From NCBI GenBank assembly GCA_035644935.1, contig DASQNO010000057.1, positions 5,772 to 69,771 of the forward strand: DNA of 64,000 nt. The letters are read 5' to 3'. Of the stretch, positions 24,721 through 33,450 are shown in pieces. The translations under genes were made by a program, and so were the position numbers. The DNA comes from CADCVW01 sp035644935 (GTDB lineage: Bacteria; Pseudomonadota; Alphaproteobacteria; Sphingomonadales; Sphingomonadaceae). Positions within the stretch are counted from its first letter, which is position 1; every line of letters begins with the position of its first letter. The notes under the pieces were generated by a model that was given only the letters and a program-made list of their open reading frames with translations, had not been told where the DNA came from and did not search any database.

Positions 24721-24760
24721 CCCCGCCGGCCGCTTCACTCGCTTGAGGCGGCCGGCGGGG
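24721..24760. terminator. Bidirectional hairpin terminator
   Basis: ccccgccggccgc (24721-24733) and its perfect complement (24748-24760) form a 13-bp GC stem with a 14-base loop. It lies between the convergent 113-aa gene and the TIR-like gene. There is no T-run on either side, so it may act as a transcript end or as a barrier with Rho. Confidence 0.6.
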
Positions 24761-24869
24761 GCGATGATCTGGGGCCGGCACGTTCGCTGGCGTGAGCCGG
24801 CGCGCCGGGACCGGGAAGGGTGGGCCCCGCGCGGAGCCCGCGCCCGGCCGTCCGGGGAGGGGGCCGCCT

Positions 24870-26600
24870 TCACTCCAGCTCGTAGCCGAGCTCGGCCGAG
24901 TAGCCCGCCCAAGCCTCATCTGGGTATGATGGCGACCCGTCCGCCCATCCGGCCGCCTGCCACAGGATGTCGAGCTGTTCGCGGAGAACTGACCCCATCG
25001 GCATTGTCAGGTCCGCGATCCTGGCGACCGGCAGGTTGAGCTCGGGAATGCGCATACGGCGGCCGCCGGGACGAGCGCGCGTCAAGATCACGTCCTCGAC
25101 GCCGTCCAGACCGACTTGCACGAGCGCGGGACCGTCGAGTCCGAGCTCCGCCGCGATCGCCGCCATTCGCTCCAGGGTGCGGACGATCAGCGCTTCGAGC
25201 CTGCGGCCGTCGACGAGGATCTCCGGATCGTCATCGACGCGATGACCGGTCGTGGCCTGGTATTCGAGGCCGCCCGGCCTCACCAGCCGCATCCGCCATC
25301 GCGTTTCCGGATTGGGCTTATCGGTCACGCGCTGGGGCGGCGCGCAGCTCCACCACTGCCGCCCGTCGGCGTCGGTGGCGACCCGAGCCGTCGGCGACGG
25401 TGGGAATTGAAGCTGGGCGCGGGCGACCAGGGCGGCGTCAAGACGCCGACGCTCCGTTGCTGCGAACGGCGCCAGCCTCAATGTCGCGCGCGGCCGGCTG
25501 ACGATCTCGGGGAGCGCGCCTCGGCTGGCGTCGAACGCGAGTTCGCCAAGCAGCGCCGCGGCGGCCACCTCCCGCTCGTCGCGCGCCTTCGGCTGTTCGG
25601 CCGGTGCGTGCACGGCGGACGCGACCCGCACCCGGTCGCGGGCCAGACGATCGAAGTCGTCGATGGCGTCGCTCAGTTCCGAGGCTATCCTGTTCATCGC
25701 CCGGATCGCGTCGAGCGTGCTCGGCTGGATGCCCTGCGCACGGTCGACGCCTGTCTTGGGCGAGCCCATGCTGGGGTTGGCGTCCATCGCATAGAGGCGC
25801 TCCAGCACCAGACGCCCGAGCTCCGCGGCGCGCGTCCTCACCTCGACGAAGCTCGCCTGCAGGACCTCGTCGTGGAACTCGTAGGCGGCCCCGACCCAAT
25901 CCGCGTTCATCTCGTGCAGCGGATCGAGCATCGCGAACGGGTAGGGGGTTCCGAAGCTGTGCTGGTTGAGGAAGCGCCGCAGTCCCAACGACAGTTGCCG
26001 ACGCACCTTCTCCAGGAGCTCGACATCGTGCGGATGCGGCTCGGCGGGGGGCGCCGGGCGCAGCGCTGCGCGCGCCGCTTCATCGTCGAAGATCGAACGG
26101 AGCGCCTGGACGAACCCGGCCGTCAGCTCCTCGCGCGCACGCCGGCGGGTATCGGCGTCCGCATCCGGGGCGCACTCGAACATGATCGGCCGCCGCGCGT
26201 GGCGGAGGTCGAACGGCAGCTCGTGCTGGTCGGGATGGCCGAAGGCCGTGTTCATCACCGCGATCAGGCGCCGCCAGCTCAACGCCTTGAGTGCGTAGCC
26301 ATGCTCGATGCAGACGTTCGGGTTCGGCGTCCGGCCGCCGCCCTCTCGCTGAGCCACGTAGGTGAGGTCGGACACGAAAACGGCCGCGCCGTCGATCTTG
26401 CCGAGGATCGTCTCCAAGATGGGCGGCAGTCCGGGCACGTCGCGCGTGTCCCGATCCACCGCCATGTCCCGGTCCGCGGGATCGACATCGGCGTCGGCGC
26501 GAAGCTTGCCGATCGCGCGTTCAAGGCTCCTCTCGATAAGGTTGCGCCCGACCTTGGCCGGCGTGTCGCTCTGCCAGGAGAAGAAGATGTGGTGCGTCAT
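24870..26600 (-). CDS. TIR-like domain protein (putative defence effector)
   Basis: A 576-residue protein. The first ~150 residues match a TIR-like fold seen in many uncharacterised bacterial proteins: HHIFFSWQSDTPAKVGRNLIERSLERAI (betaA with SWQSD), DRDTRDVPGLPPILETILGKIDGAAVFVSDLTYV and NPNVCIEHGYALK, where the conserved Glu is a candidate NAD-cleaving residue. The remaining ~420 residues are not recognised; they include helical stretches and a beta-rich C-terminus. Bacterial TIR proteins often degrade NAD or make signalling nucleotides on phage infection. Its ATG overlaps the stop of the GIY-YIG gene by 4 bases, so the two are coupled. Confidence 0.65.
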   Translation of the reverse strand: MTHHIFFSWQSDTPAKVGRNLIERSLERAIGKLRADADVDPADRDMAVDRDTRDVPGLPPILETILGKIDGAAVFVSDLTYVAQREGGGRTPNPNVCIEHGYALKALSWRRLIAVMNTAFGHPDQHELPFDLRHARRPIMFECAPDADADTRRRAREELTAGFVQALRSIFDDEAARAALRPAPPAEPHPHDVELLEKVRRQLSLGLRRFLNQHSFGTPYPFAMLDPLHEMNADWVGAAYEFHDEVLQASFVEVRTRAAELGRLVLERLYAMDANPSMGSPKTGVDRAQGIQPSTLDAIRAMNRIASELSDAIDDFDRLARDRVRVASAVHAPAEQPKARDEREVAAAALLGELAFDASRGALPEIVSRPRATLRLAPFAATERRRLDAALVARAQLQFPPSPTARVATDADGRQWWSCAPPQRVTDKPNPETRWRMRLVRPGGLEYQATTGHRVDDDPEILVDGRRLEALIVRTLERMAAIAAELGLDGPALVQVGLDGVEDVILTRARPGGRRMRIPELNLPVARIADLTMPMGSVLREQLDILWQAAGWADGSPSYPDEAWAGYSAELGYELE

Positions 26601-27478
26601 GCGCCGCGCCGGCTTTTGCGCGCGAACCGGCCGGCATGACGGAGGCCGGCGAGCCCGCCGGGGATCATGTTCAGACCATAGGGGTGTTTCGAAGCGAGGC
26701 TGTACTTGTCGACCACCGCCTCCTCCGCCTCAAGCGCGTCCGCCTTGGTCAGCCCGACGCCGCAGATGGCGTTGACGAGGCCCCTCAGCTTCGGCCGTTC
26801 GTCGGCGGCGCCCGAGAGCTCCGCCACACGCGCATCGACGAGGTCCTTTAGCGTGCGCGCCAGGAGTCGCTTCGACTTCTGGGCGACGGCCGCGCGGGTG
26901 TGCTCGCTGAAGCGGAGGTTCCAGCCGCGCTTGGTGACGCCGTAATAGACGTAGTCGTGCCCTGTGCTCGCCAGCAGCGCCTGCAGGTAGAGCGTGTAGG
27001 TTCCCGCGAGCGGCGGGTTACCCCGAAGCAGAGCGCGGAGCGGGAACTCCGTCCGCATCGGGACATCGAGCGTCGGCGAATGCATCGACAGGAACACGGC
27101 CGGCGCGGTCTCGCGCTCGTCCGACTTGCCGAGCACGGTCGCGAAACAGCCGGACTCGCCCTGCCGGTTCACGGCCTGGACTACGTCGATGAGGAGGCGT
27201 CCCCGATCGAAAGTCGGGCACGGGCCCGCCGCCAAGCCGCCCGCGCCGATCCAGGTCACCAGCCGGTCAGGATAGCCGCTGGCCTTGTTCAAACCGCAGA
27301 GCGCGTGGTCGAGAACCTCGGCGCAGCGGACCACGTCGAAGGTCAATCCGCGCGCCAGGTGCTGAAAAGCCTCGAGGTCGACGAAATGGTGATCGCCGGG
27401 CCGCTGCGCATCGGCCCGGTGCTCGGAGCGTCCAACCCGTCCGCTTGGTTGCGTGCTGTGCCTCACGCCGCTGAACAC
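26597..27478 (-). CDS. GIY-YIG nuclease-like protein
   Basis: A 293-residue protein whose C-terminal part (~160-280) has the GIY-YIG pattern: TYTLYLQ, then YVYYGVTKRGWNLRFSEHTRAA, a catalytic-type Glu in ALEAEEAVVDKYSL and the ending GLNMIPGG. The N-terminal ~150 residues are unknown. It starts at a GTG (27478) with no strong ribosome-binding site, 14 bases after the UBP zinc-finger gene, so translation may be coupled. It overlaps the TIR-like gene by 4 bases. A nuclease-like partner coupled to a TIR-like protein suggests a two-gene defence module. Catalytic competence needs the exact GIY residues checked, since the first motif reads YTLY rather than GIY. Confidence 0.6.
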   Translation of the reverse strand: MFSGVRHSTQPSGRVGRSEHRADAQRPGDHHFVDLEAFQHLARGLTFDVVRCAEVLDHALCGLNKASGYPDRLVTWIGAGGLAAGPCPTFDRGRLLIDVVQAVNRQGESGCFATVLGKSDERETAPAVFLSMHSPTLDVPMRTEFPLRALLRGNPPLAGTYTLYLQALLASTGHDYVYYGVTKRGWNLRFSEHTRAAVAQKSKRLLARTLKDLVDARVAELSGAADERPKLRGLVNAICGVGLTKADALEAEEAVVDKYSLASKHPYGLNMIPGGLAGLRHAGRFARKSRRGA

Positions 27479-27492
27479 ATCCGCACTAAGCG

Positions 27493-27801
27493 TCAGACGA
27501 ACCGCGGGATCGGGCCGTCCAGCGACGTGGTGTCGGCGCCGAGATCGAGCCAGGCGTCATCGACGTAGCAGTAGCCCCAGCCTTCGGGCGGGTCATAACC
27601 TTCGATGATCGGGTGCTCGGTCACGCGAAAGTGCCCCGTCGCGTGCCGCCCGGGCGACTGATCGCAGCAGCCGACATGGCCGCAGGCGCGGCAGACCCTC
27701 AAGTGCACCCACCAGCCGCCCGTCTTGAGGCACTCTTCGCACCCGCGCGCGCTCGGCGTTACGCGCCGGATGGTGTCGAGATGCGAGCAGCTGTCGGCCA
27801 T
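27493..27801 (-). CDS. UBP-type zinc-finger domain protein
   Basis: A 102-residue stand-alone UBP-type (ubiquitin-hydrolase-like) zinc finger. Cys/His ligands are visible: CSHLDTI, GCEECLKTGGWWVHLRVCRACGHVGCCD and HATGHFRVTEHPII, followed by WGYCYVDD. In eukaryotes this fold binds the ubiquitin C-terminus; small bacterial versions of unknown role occur in many genomes. ATG 27801 has AAGGGA upstream. It is the first gene of the UBP - GIY-YIG - TIR-like series, 62 bases after the HEPN-like gene, all on the minus strand. Confidence 0.85.
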   Translation of the reverse strand: MADSCSHLDTIRRVTPSARGCEECLKTGGWWVHLRVCRACGHVGCCDQSPGRHATGHFRVTEHPIIEGYDPPEGWGYCYVDDAWLDLGADTTSLDGPIPRFV

Positions 27802-27863
27802 TCATCATTCCCTTCAGGTCACGCCGGCGTTCAGGGATAGGCGTTGAAGGCCCGGTACGGCGC

Positions 27864-28967
27864 TCAAGCCCAGGATTCGAGTTCGTAATCGCCGGTGAAG
27901 GCGAGCAGTCCCGCCTCGATCGTCCGCCAAGTCACCCGAAGATCCCGCAGGTCCTCCGGCGTGAACGCGCGATGGTGGTGCGAGGCGGCCCGGAGGCGGC
28001 CGGCGTCGTTCAGCAGCGCCGCCAGGGCAGCCGGGTCGTCGAACCCTGCCTCGAACACCGCCTCGAAATGCTCGGGGTGGCTCATGATACGGGCGTAATG
28101 GGCGTAGTCGGCGTGATCCAGCACGTCGCCGCCGCGCTTGCGCCACTTGCCGAGAAGGTCCTTGCAATCGCACAGCGGCAGCCGCGCCTCGGCCCAGTCC
28201 TCGCCATAAGCGTCGGCCATGACGGCATCGAGGATCTCGCGCAACGTCAGCTCATAGCGATGAACCAGCGTCTTCGCGCGTTTGACGTGCGCCGGCTCGG
28301 TCTTCTCCTGCAACCGCGCCTTGAACCGCCGCCGCTTCTCTGCCGCGGAGAGCAGCCGCAGGCGGGGCCACCGGGGCAGGTGAAGCCCTGCCGCGTCCAG
28401 GAAGTTGCGGTAGCCCGCCAAGGTGTCGAACGCCGGAATCGAGCCGAGCGCAAACGCCTGCGTGGCCTCCCGCAACTCGCGCCCGACCCGGACGCTCTCG
28501 GCGAGCACGTCCGACACGGCTGAGGCGCGGGCGAAGGCCTCCAAATACGCAGGCTGGCGGAGAAGGTCGAAGCTCTGCAGGCGAAGCAGCTTGTCGGCGA
28601 ACGGATCGACGGGCGTCCGGAACGTCTCCATGACCGTGGGGAGAGCGAAGGTCTGGGCCAGCTTCGCCGCCGTCTGGGCCTGCTCGAGCACTGACGGCGA
28701 GAACATCGCTCGCCACCGCCGGTCCTGCTCCACCTGCGCCTGGACGATGTCGCTGACGGCGCGAAACCGGTCCAGCAGCTCGGATTGGGGGAAGAGCGCC
28801 TGGCGCATCGACTCGTCGCGCTTCGCTTGCTCAATGAGCTGCCGGACGGGGCTGTCCTCGAACAGCTTCATCTGCTCGCGGAGCGTGCTGAACGGTGTCG
28901 CCGCCTCGCGCGCGAGGCGCGCTGCTTCAAAGACGCTGGGCGGAAAGGGGGCGTAGTGCGGACGCAC
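27864..28967 (-). CDS. Helical protein with HEPN-like C-terminus
   Basis: A 367-residue, mostly helical protein. The last ~150 residues (ILDAVMADAYGEDWAEARLP through LRAASHHHRAFTPEDLRDLRVTW) look like the Swt1-type HEPN domains found in bacterial conflict systems; RAASHH supplies the R-x4-H motif. The N-terminal ~210 residues have a repeating PF/SVLEQAQTAAKL-like helical character and no known domain. GTG 28967 is preferred because GGAG stands 7 bases upstream. It is divergent from the RusA-like gene across a ~350-base region with no other gene (28968-29317). Confidence 0.5.
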   Translation of the reverse strand: MRPHYAPFPPSVFEAARLAREAATPFSTLREQMKLFEDSPVRQLIEQAKRDESMRQALFPQSELLDRFRAVSDIVQAQVEQDRRWRAMFSPSVLEQAQTAAKLAQTFALPTVMETFRTPVDPFADKLLRLQSFDLLRQPAYLEAFARASAVSDVLAESVRVGRELREATQAFALGSIPAFDTLAGYRNFLDAAGLHLPRWPRLRLLSAAEKRRRFKARLQEKTEPAHVKRAKTLVHRYELTLREILDAVMADAYGEDWAEARLPLCDCKDLLGKWRKRGGDVLDHADYAHYARIMSHPEHFEAVFEAGFDDPAALAALLNDAGRLRAASHHHRAFTPEDLRDLRVTWRTIEAGLLAFTGDYELESWA

Positions 28968-29317
28968 AAGCAAGCTCCGTCAAGGGCGACGGGGCGGCTC
29001 CTTCCACGCTCGTCGGGATCGAGCTTTCCCTAGCAGATCAAGGCGGTCCGGCCAAGAACGGGGATGCGTCGCAGGATGTGGCTCCCACCCGCCGAAGGGT
29101 TGCAGCGTTGATAGAGGCGTGTCCGCGTCCCACATGGGCAGCCCGCAGAAGCTGGTCCCACGTGCTGGGGGAGGCGGGTTCAGGAGAGTTGGGTGACAGG
29201 CGGCGGCCGATCGGCCTCGCCTCGGGCAAGGAGGCGCGGCGCGGCATGCGTCGGATTGGCGGTGATCACTATCTGGAGACACCTGAAGGTCTGATCGCCC
29301 AGCATCAGCGCCGCTCG

Positions 29318-30577
29318 ATGCGCCGCGTACGCTTCAGCATCGACGGGATCGAACCCCGGCGGAAGCAGTCCATGGCCGACCGCGACAAAGACGATGTTCA
29401 GCGACAGCTCCTGGGCTGGCTGACGAGGCTTCGGCGCGCCGCCTTCCGGGGCCCGCTCGCTTTGCGGCTGACGCTGAAGACGACGGACAAGAACCCGACG
29501 CACTCGCACCACGTCGCGAAGAACCTGCTGGACCTGTTCAGCGCTCCGCGGCCCGCCTTGTCCACCACCCGGCGCGCCCTCCTGTACGCCGACGACCGGC
29601 AGGTACACGCCCTCTCGGTGACCTGTCATCACGGCGAGAGCCTGCCGGACATTTCGGTCGTGGCTAGCCCGCTCGGCGCCATGGTCCAGGACTTGGGATT
29701 GATCGTCCGGCATGCGCGGGAGAGCCGCGATCGTTACGACCACCTGGAATGGGAGCAGTCGGAGCGGCTCGACGAGACGCTGGACGAATTCCGGGACATG
29801 GTCCGGGGCGAGGCGCGGTGGCGGCCGCTCTACGGCGACGCCGGCTATGAGATGATGCTGCGCCACTGGCGCCAGCAGGCCCAGGAGCTGCTGCTCGGCC
29901 GGGCCGCGATCACGCCGACCGATCTCGCCTACATGTACAACGCCTCCGGCCGCGCGCTCGGCATCGACACGGCAACCATGTGGGAGCAGACGTTCGCCTC
30001 GACCCCGCTGCGGATCCGCCTGAGCGAGTTGCCGCAGGTGAGCGGAGCGTCCGCGAAGTGGAAGGAGGAGGTCGACGAGAAGCTGCGGGCGTTCCAGAGC
30101 CGCTTCGGCTGGATCCTGGACCCGCTTCTCGTCCCCGTCGCCCTGGAGGTGGTGATCAAGCCGCCGCCGCCGAGCCGGCAGAACGGGCTCCACGACCTCG
30201 ACAATGTGCTGCGCACCTACCTGATTCCGCGCGTCGTCGAGATCCTCAAGCCCGTCTCGCACTACGCCTTCACGGTCGACCCGGAGGTCATGGAGCGGAC
30301 CGCGCGCGAAATCGCCGCCAAGGACGAAGGCGTGCTGAGCCTGCGGCTCCCGAGGCCGCCGGCGTCGACGAGATCCGGGGTGACCCGCTATGAGGCCTGG
30401 CGGCTGCCGCCGGCGGGCGAAGGCTCTCAAGGCTTCGTCAGCATCGCGATCGTCACCGACATGACCGGCCACGGCGACATCTTCGGCCAGGTCGACGAGG
30501 AGATCAACCATTGGCGGGAGTCGCTGGAGTCGCCCTGGCGATCGGCTCACCGTTCCAGCCGGCGCCGGAGCTGGTGA
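29318..30577 (+). CDS. Protein with two RusA-like halves (putative resolvase-fold)
   Basis: A ~419-residue protein. The start reads like RusA-family Holliday-junction resolvases (VRFSIDGIEPRRKQS...), followed by PLALRLTLKTTDKNPTHSHHVAKNLLDLF and LLYADDRQVHALSVTCH. In RusA the matching positions are the acidic DLDN..K and the DD.QV pair. A second similar block comes later: VPVALEVVIKPPPPSRQ, then LHDLDNVLRTYLIPRVVEIL, with the acidic residues retained. In the first half DLDN is replaced by HSHH, so it may be inactive. The start ATG 29318 is uncertain. The next gene follows by 48 bases in the same direction. Confidence 0.5.
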   Translation: MRRVRFSIDGIEPRRKQSMADRDKDDVQRQLLGWLTRLRRAAFRGPLALRLTLKTTDKNPTHSHHVAKNLLDLFSAPRPALSTTRRALLYADDRQVHALSVTCHHGESLPDISVVASPLGAMVQDLGLIVRHARESRDRYDHLEWEQSERLDETLDEFRDMVRGEARWRPLYGDAGYEMMLRHWRQQAQELLLGRAAITPTDLAYMYNASGRALGIDTATMWEQTFASTPLRIRLSELPQVSGASAKWKEEVDEKLRAFQSRFGWILDPLLVPVALEVVIKPPPPSRQNGLHDLDNVLRTYLIPRVVEILKPVSHYAFTVDPEVMERTAREIAAKDEGVLSLRLPRPPASTRSGVTRYEAWRLPPAGEGSQGFVSIAIVTDMTGHGDIFGQVDEEINHWRESLESPWRSAHRSSRRRSW

Positions 30578-30625
30578 GGGGATGCGGATGGATCAACCGC
30601 CCTTGGAGAGACGAGGGACCAGCCC

Positions 30626-31441
30626 GTGCGCTTGACGCCCTTCACGCGCCCGACCGTCGTCGCGGCCGTCGAATTCCTCGAACGGCATAGCCAGGCGAGC
30701 TTCGATCAGCTCGTGCTCCGGCTGGCGCTTGAGAATGAAATCCCGTCCGGCGCCGGCCTCAGCGTGGCGAAGAAGTGCGGCCTGCTCGGGCGTGCCGTCG
30801 TGCGGCGGCCTACCCAGGTGGTCCAGACCGTCGAGGGCGCCGCCACGCTCGCCGAAGCGGTGGTCCGCGAAGCTGTGAAGCTGCTCCGGCCGGAGCCCGC
30901 CTTCAGCGACCAGACAGCCCTGCTGCGCGGCTTGGCGCGTGACGGCTACGTGGTGACCTGGGGCGACAATGGCCGGGACCCGACGCTTCGCGCCGCGCTT
31001 CCTGAGCAGATCGAGCTTCCTGAAACGGACGATGAAGTCCGCCTGCTCCTGTCGCAACTCGGGTTCGTGACACCGGCGGGGCACCTCGCCCAGGCCATCG
31101 AGGCGCATACGCGGGGCGACTGGGCGGCCGCGAACGGTCAGCTTCGCACCTTTATCGAGAGCCTGTTCGATGACATCGCCCGCGCCGTCCGGCCCGTCGA
31201 CGCCGCGCAGCGTCCGACGTCCGAGAACCGGCGCGCGTTGCTGGCCGAGATCGGCTTCCTCGCCGCCGACCGGAACGAGTGGACTCAGGACGGCAAGAAC
31301 TACATCAACGGCCTATTCAAGATGCTGCATACCGAAGGGTCGCATCCCGGCCTCTCCGACGAAGATCATTGCACCTTCCGGCTCCATGTCGTCCTGGTCA
31401 CCGCCCGCACGTTCTTGCGCCGACTCCACTACCAACACTGA
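30626..31441 (+). CDS. Abi_C-like protein (putative abortive infection factor)
   Basis: A 271-residue protein. The C-terminal ~110 residues (GDWAAANGQLRTFIESLFDDIA, then NYINGLFKMLHTEGSHPGLSDEDHCTFRLHVVLVTARTFLRRLH) resemble the abortive-infection C-terminal domain (Abi_C), with a conserved GSHPG motif. The N-terminal part is helical and unrecognised. The start is GTG 30626 with GAGGGA upstream. It is 48 bases after the RusA-like gene and closes the defence-like island; a 770-base stretch without genes follows. The family assignment is from pattern only. Confidence 0.55.
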   Translation: MRLTPFTRPTVVAAVEFLERHSQASFDQLVLRLALENEIPSGAGLSVAKKCGLLGRAVVRRPTQVVQTVEGAATLAEAVVREAVKLLRPEPAFSDQTALLRGLARDGYVVTWGDNGRDPTLRAALPEQIELPETDDEVRLLLSQLGFVTPAGHLAQAIEAHTRGDWAAANGQLRTFIESLFDDIARAVRPVDAAQRPTSENRRALLAEIGFLAADRNEWTQDGKNYINGLFKMLHTEGSHPGLSDEDHCTFRLHVVLVTARTFLRRLHYQH

Positions 31442-32209
31442 AAAGCACTGACCTTCTCAAGCGTCAGGACGGTCGGTGTCTCGCCACCGAATTGTTGTCT
31501 CTCTTGCGAAACGGCGAGGTAGCAGCACCGCGTCTCAGCATTGTAGGGCACTCAGGCCCGCTGTCTCGAGAATGCGTCCAGCGCGCCGCGCGTCTGGATA
31601 GCTTGGACGGCTTGCCGGCATGGCTGCGCGGGCCTTAGCGTACTAGGTATGCGGTACTCGGGACGAGGTCGCTCGACCGGGTTAGCGCGACTGAAGCGTT
31701 CGACTGATCCGAAGCTCAGCGATAGCTGCTGTTGCCCGCGAAAAAAATGATTGCTGCAGAATCTCCATTGAACTTAGTGGTTTAGCTACAGCGCATGCTT
31801 TTGACGGTGTGTGGGGCGGGATGTGGGACGTTCTAAGGCGGAAAGCCTAGCAGCCGGAGGGACTTAGGTTGAGCCTAAACCATCGAGTGGGAGTGAAGGG
31901 GTAGTACAATCGGCGGTGATCGGCGGCTGTAGCGGGCAAAAGCGTAAAGGCCGTCCGCGATTGCTGGCGCTAGCTCCTGAAGGGCGGTTCGAAGGTTCAT
32001 TCGAGCGCGCTGACGGTATCGGTGGAAAGCTGCCTTCCATCTTCGAGACGTCGAGTTCTCGATTCAAGCCGGTTCGGCGGGGCTGCTATGCGCCACCTTC
32101 GGACAACCAGAGGCTTAGTTTGCGGTCCGGAAGCGGACGGTCCCCTGGTCTGGCGAATATTCGCTTTCCACGCGTCGCAGCGGAGTGATGTGCCCATGCG
32201 GACATAGGC
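31442..32209. other. Non-coding stretch with a guaA-end-like repeat
   Basis: No gene is supported here. About 31.78-32.05 kb resembles, with many differences, the sequence at 41.45-41.72 kb. The core of the similarity contains the codons for the C-terminus of GMP synthase (see the repeat at 31879). This probably marks an old island boundary. Confidence 0.55.
31879..32045 (+). repeat. Attachment-site-like repeat, copy 1 (guaA 3'-end motif)
   Basis: accatcgagtgggagtga (31879-31896) reads Thr-Ile-Glu-Trp-Glu-stop, the last residues of GuaA, but an in-frame stop immediately before shows that no guaA gene is present. The sequence then continues with about 150 bases that match the copy at 41558. 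The 3' end of guaA is a known integration site for islands and ICEs. Confidence 0.5.
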
Positions 32210-32659
32210 CTACTTGGGCCGCTTCGTGCACCGGAAACGGGAAGCTGCAGTTGCAGCGAGTATTGCCGGCAGCGCTTGCAGCACCAAGAACCCTATCCCC
32301 ACGACTAGCAAAGGGCCGACGCGCCCTGTGTGGAGCACCATAAGCGGAAGCTGCGCGAAGATAATGATCAGCGCCCAACGCCATGGGCGCGCGGGCAACA
32401 GGTACCCAGAAGCTGCGCAAATCCCCAGCGAGCCGAAGTAGAAGGCAGGGTAGTCGGGGGCATCCCAAGGCTCCTGCATCCCGAGAGAGGAGGTCGCCCA
32501 CTGCCAGAAGGCCAGTCCTGTGGCAGCGACGCCGACAACGCGGACTGCCTCTATATGCATCTGCTTGAACCTGAACATTGGACGCGCGCGCCGCTCGTCT
32601 CTGTCCTGTCCGACGGCACCTGGTTTGCGGCCTCGGATCGATTGGCAAAAACCCATCAT
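32210..32659 (-). CDS. Small membrane protein
   Basis: A 149-residue protein with three to four hydrophobic segments (about residues 38-60, 72-92, 95-118 and 118-140) and a basic C-terminus, so an inner-membrane protein of unknown function. The ATG at 32659 overlaps the upstream lipoprotein stop (TGATG), which supports coupling. Later starts at 32578 or 32560 would also leave all membrane segments. I do not recognise a family. Confidence 0.55.
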   Translation of the reverse strand: MMGFCQSIRGRKPGAVGQDRDERRARPMFRFKQMHIEAVRVVGVAATGLAFWQWATSSLGMQEPWDAPDYPAFYFGSLGICAASGYLLPARPWRWALIIIFAQLPLMVLHTGRVGPLLVVGIGFLVLQALPAILAATAASRFRCTKRPK

Positions 32660-33360
32660 CAGGCGCAGCCCTCAACGTAGCCGAGCACCGGCATGGTGCC
32701 GACGTGCATTAGTCTGACCTTGGCTTCTTGGCTGATCTCGAAGCGGAGCGCGGGATCGCTGCCGGTCACATTGGGAGCAGTGAGGTATTTGGCCGGGCTC
32801 TCGACATATTTGTGCCGCTCTTCGCGAAAGCCGGGGAACGCAGCGCGGACTGCAGCCTCGCTTGTCCCTGTCCCGATGCCCTCAATCAGCTTCACCTTGG
32901 ATTGCCCACCAATGGTGATGCGGCGGACCTTGCCCTCCTCCACGATCGCGTAAACGCCGGGGAAGTCGGGCGAGCTGATGGTCCGGCACGGACCAGGCAT
33001 CTGTGCGCCACGTTCGCCCCAAGTGCTGCCTGCGGGAGGCGGCTCTCCAATTTTAAGCATGCCGAGGCCCTCCAAGGTCAGCACATCAGGTGCGGCTAGC
33101 GCCTCTTCGGGATCGGATGGCGTCGCTGCCAGCTTTGGTGCTGGGACGGAGGTTGGCGATGCGGCCTTATTCTCCGTAGCCGGCGCACCCGCCGGCGCAC
33201 CCGCCGGCGCGCCCGCCGGCGCACTTGCTTGCTCCGGCGAGCAGGCGGCCAAGCATAAGGCAAGGGCAGCGGAGAGGCTGCGCGACGAGGAATTAGGTAA
33301 GGTCGCGAGACGGGGCGATCCCTGAGGTCGAGAGATAGGTGGAAAGGGCCGGTTGTGCAT
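32659..33360 (-). CDS. Lipoprotein with Ala-Pro-Ala-Gly repeats
   Basis: A 233-residue protein. After a long N-terminus, SAALALCLAAC ends in a lipobox-type Cys (residue ~39), so it should be lipidated and held at a membrane. It is followed by four APAG repeats, encoded by a 12-base tandem repeat. The rest has a globular part with conserved-looking GPCRTISSPDFPGVYAIVEEGKVRRITIGG and TGTSEAAVRAAFPG, a pattern seen in small periplasmic proteins of unknown function. ATG 33360 has GGAG 9 bases upstream. Its stop overlaps the membrane-protein start. Confidence 0.75.
   Translation of the reverse strand: MHNRPFPPISRPQGSPRLATLPNSSSRSLSAALALCLAACSPEQASAPAGAPAGAPAGAPATENKAASPTSVPAPKLAATPSDPEEALAAPDVLTLEGLGMLKIGEPPPAGSTWGERGAQMPGPCRTISSPDFPGVYAIVEEGKVRRITIGGQSKVKLIEGIGTGTSEAAVRAAFPGFREERHKYVESPAKYLTAPNVTGSDPALRFEISQEAKVRLMHVGTMPVLGYVEGCA
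33179..33226. repeat. 12-base tandem repeat (4 copies) inside the lipoprotein gene
   Basis: Four copies of gccggcgcaccc with small changes encode the Ala-Pro-Ala-Gly linker. In-frame copy-number change would vary the linker length without breaking the gene. Confidence 0.85.
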
Positions 33361-33450
33361 AAGGATCATCTCCGTTCGCGGTCCAGTTTGATGATGTGAC
33401 GGCCCGTATGGCGGCTCCACCACTCGAAGCTCGTTCGAAAAGCCTCCGCT

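Noticed and set aside
33179..33226. Short repeat considered as a CRISPR or attachment site
   Set aside because: It is a 12-base in-frame repeat with no spacers, encoding the APAG linker.
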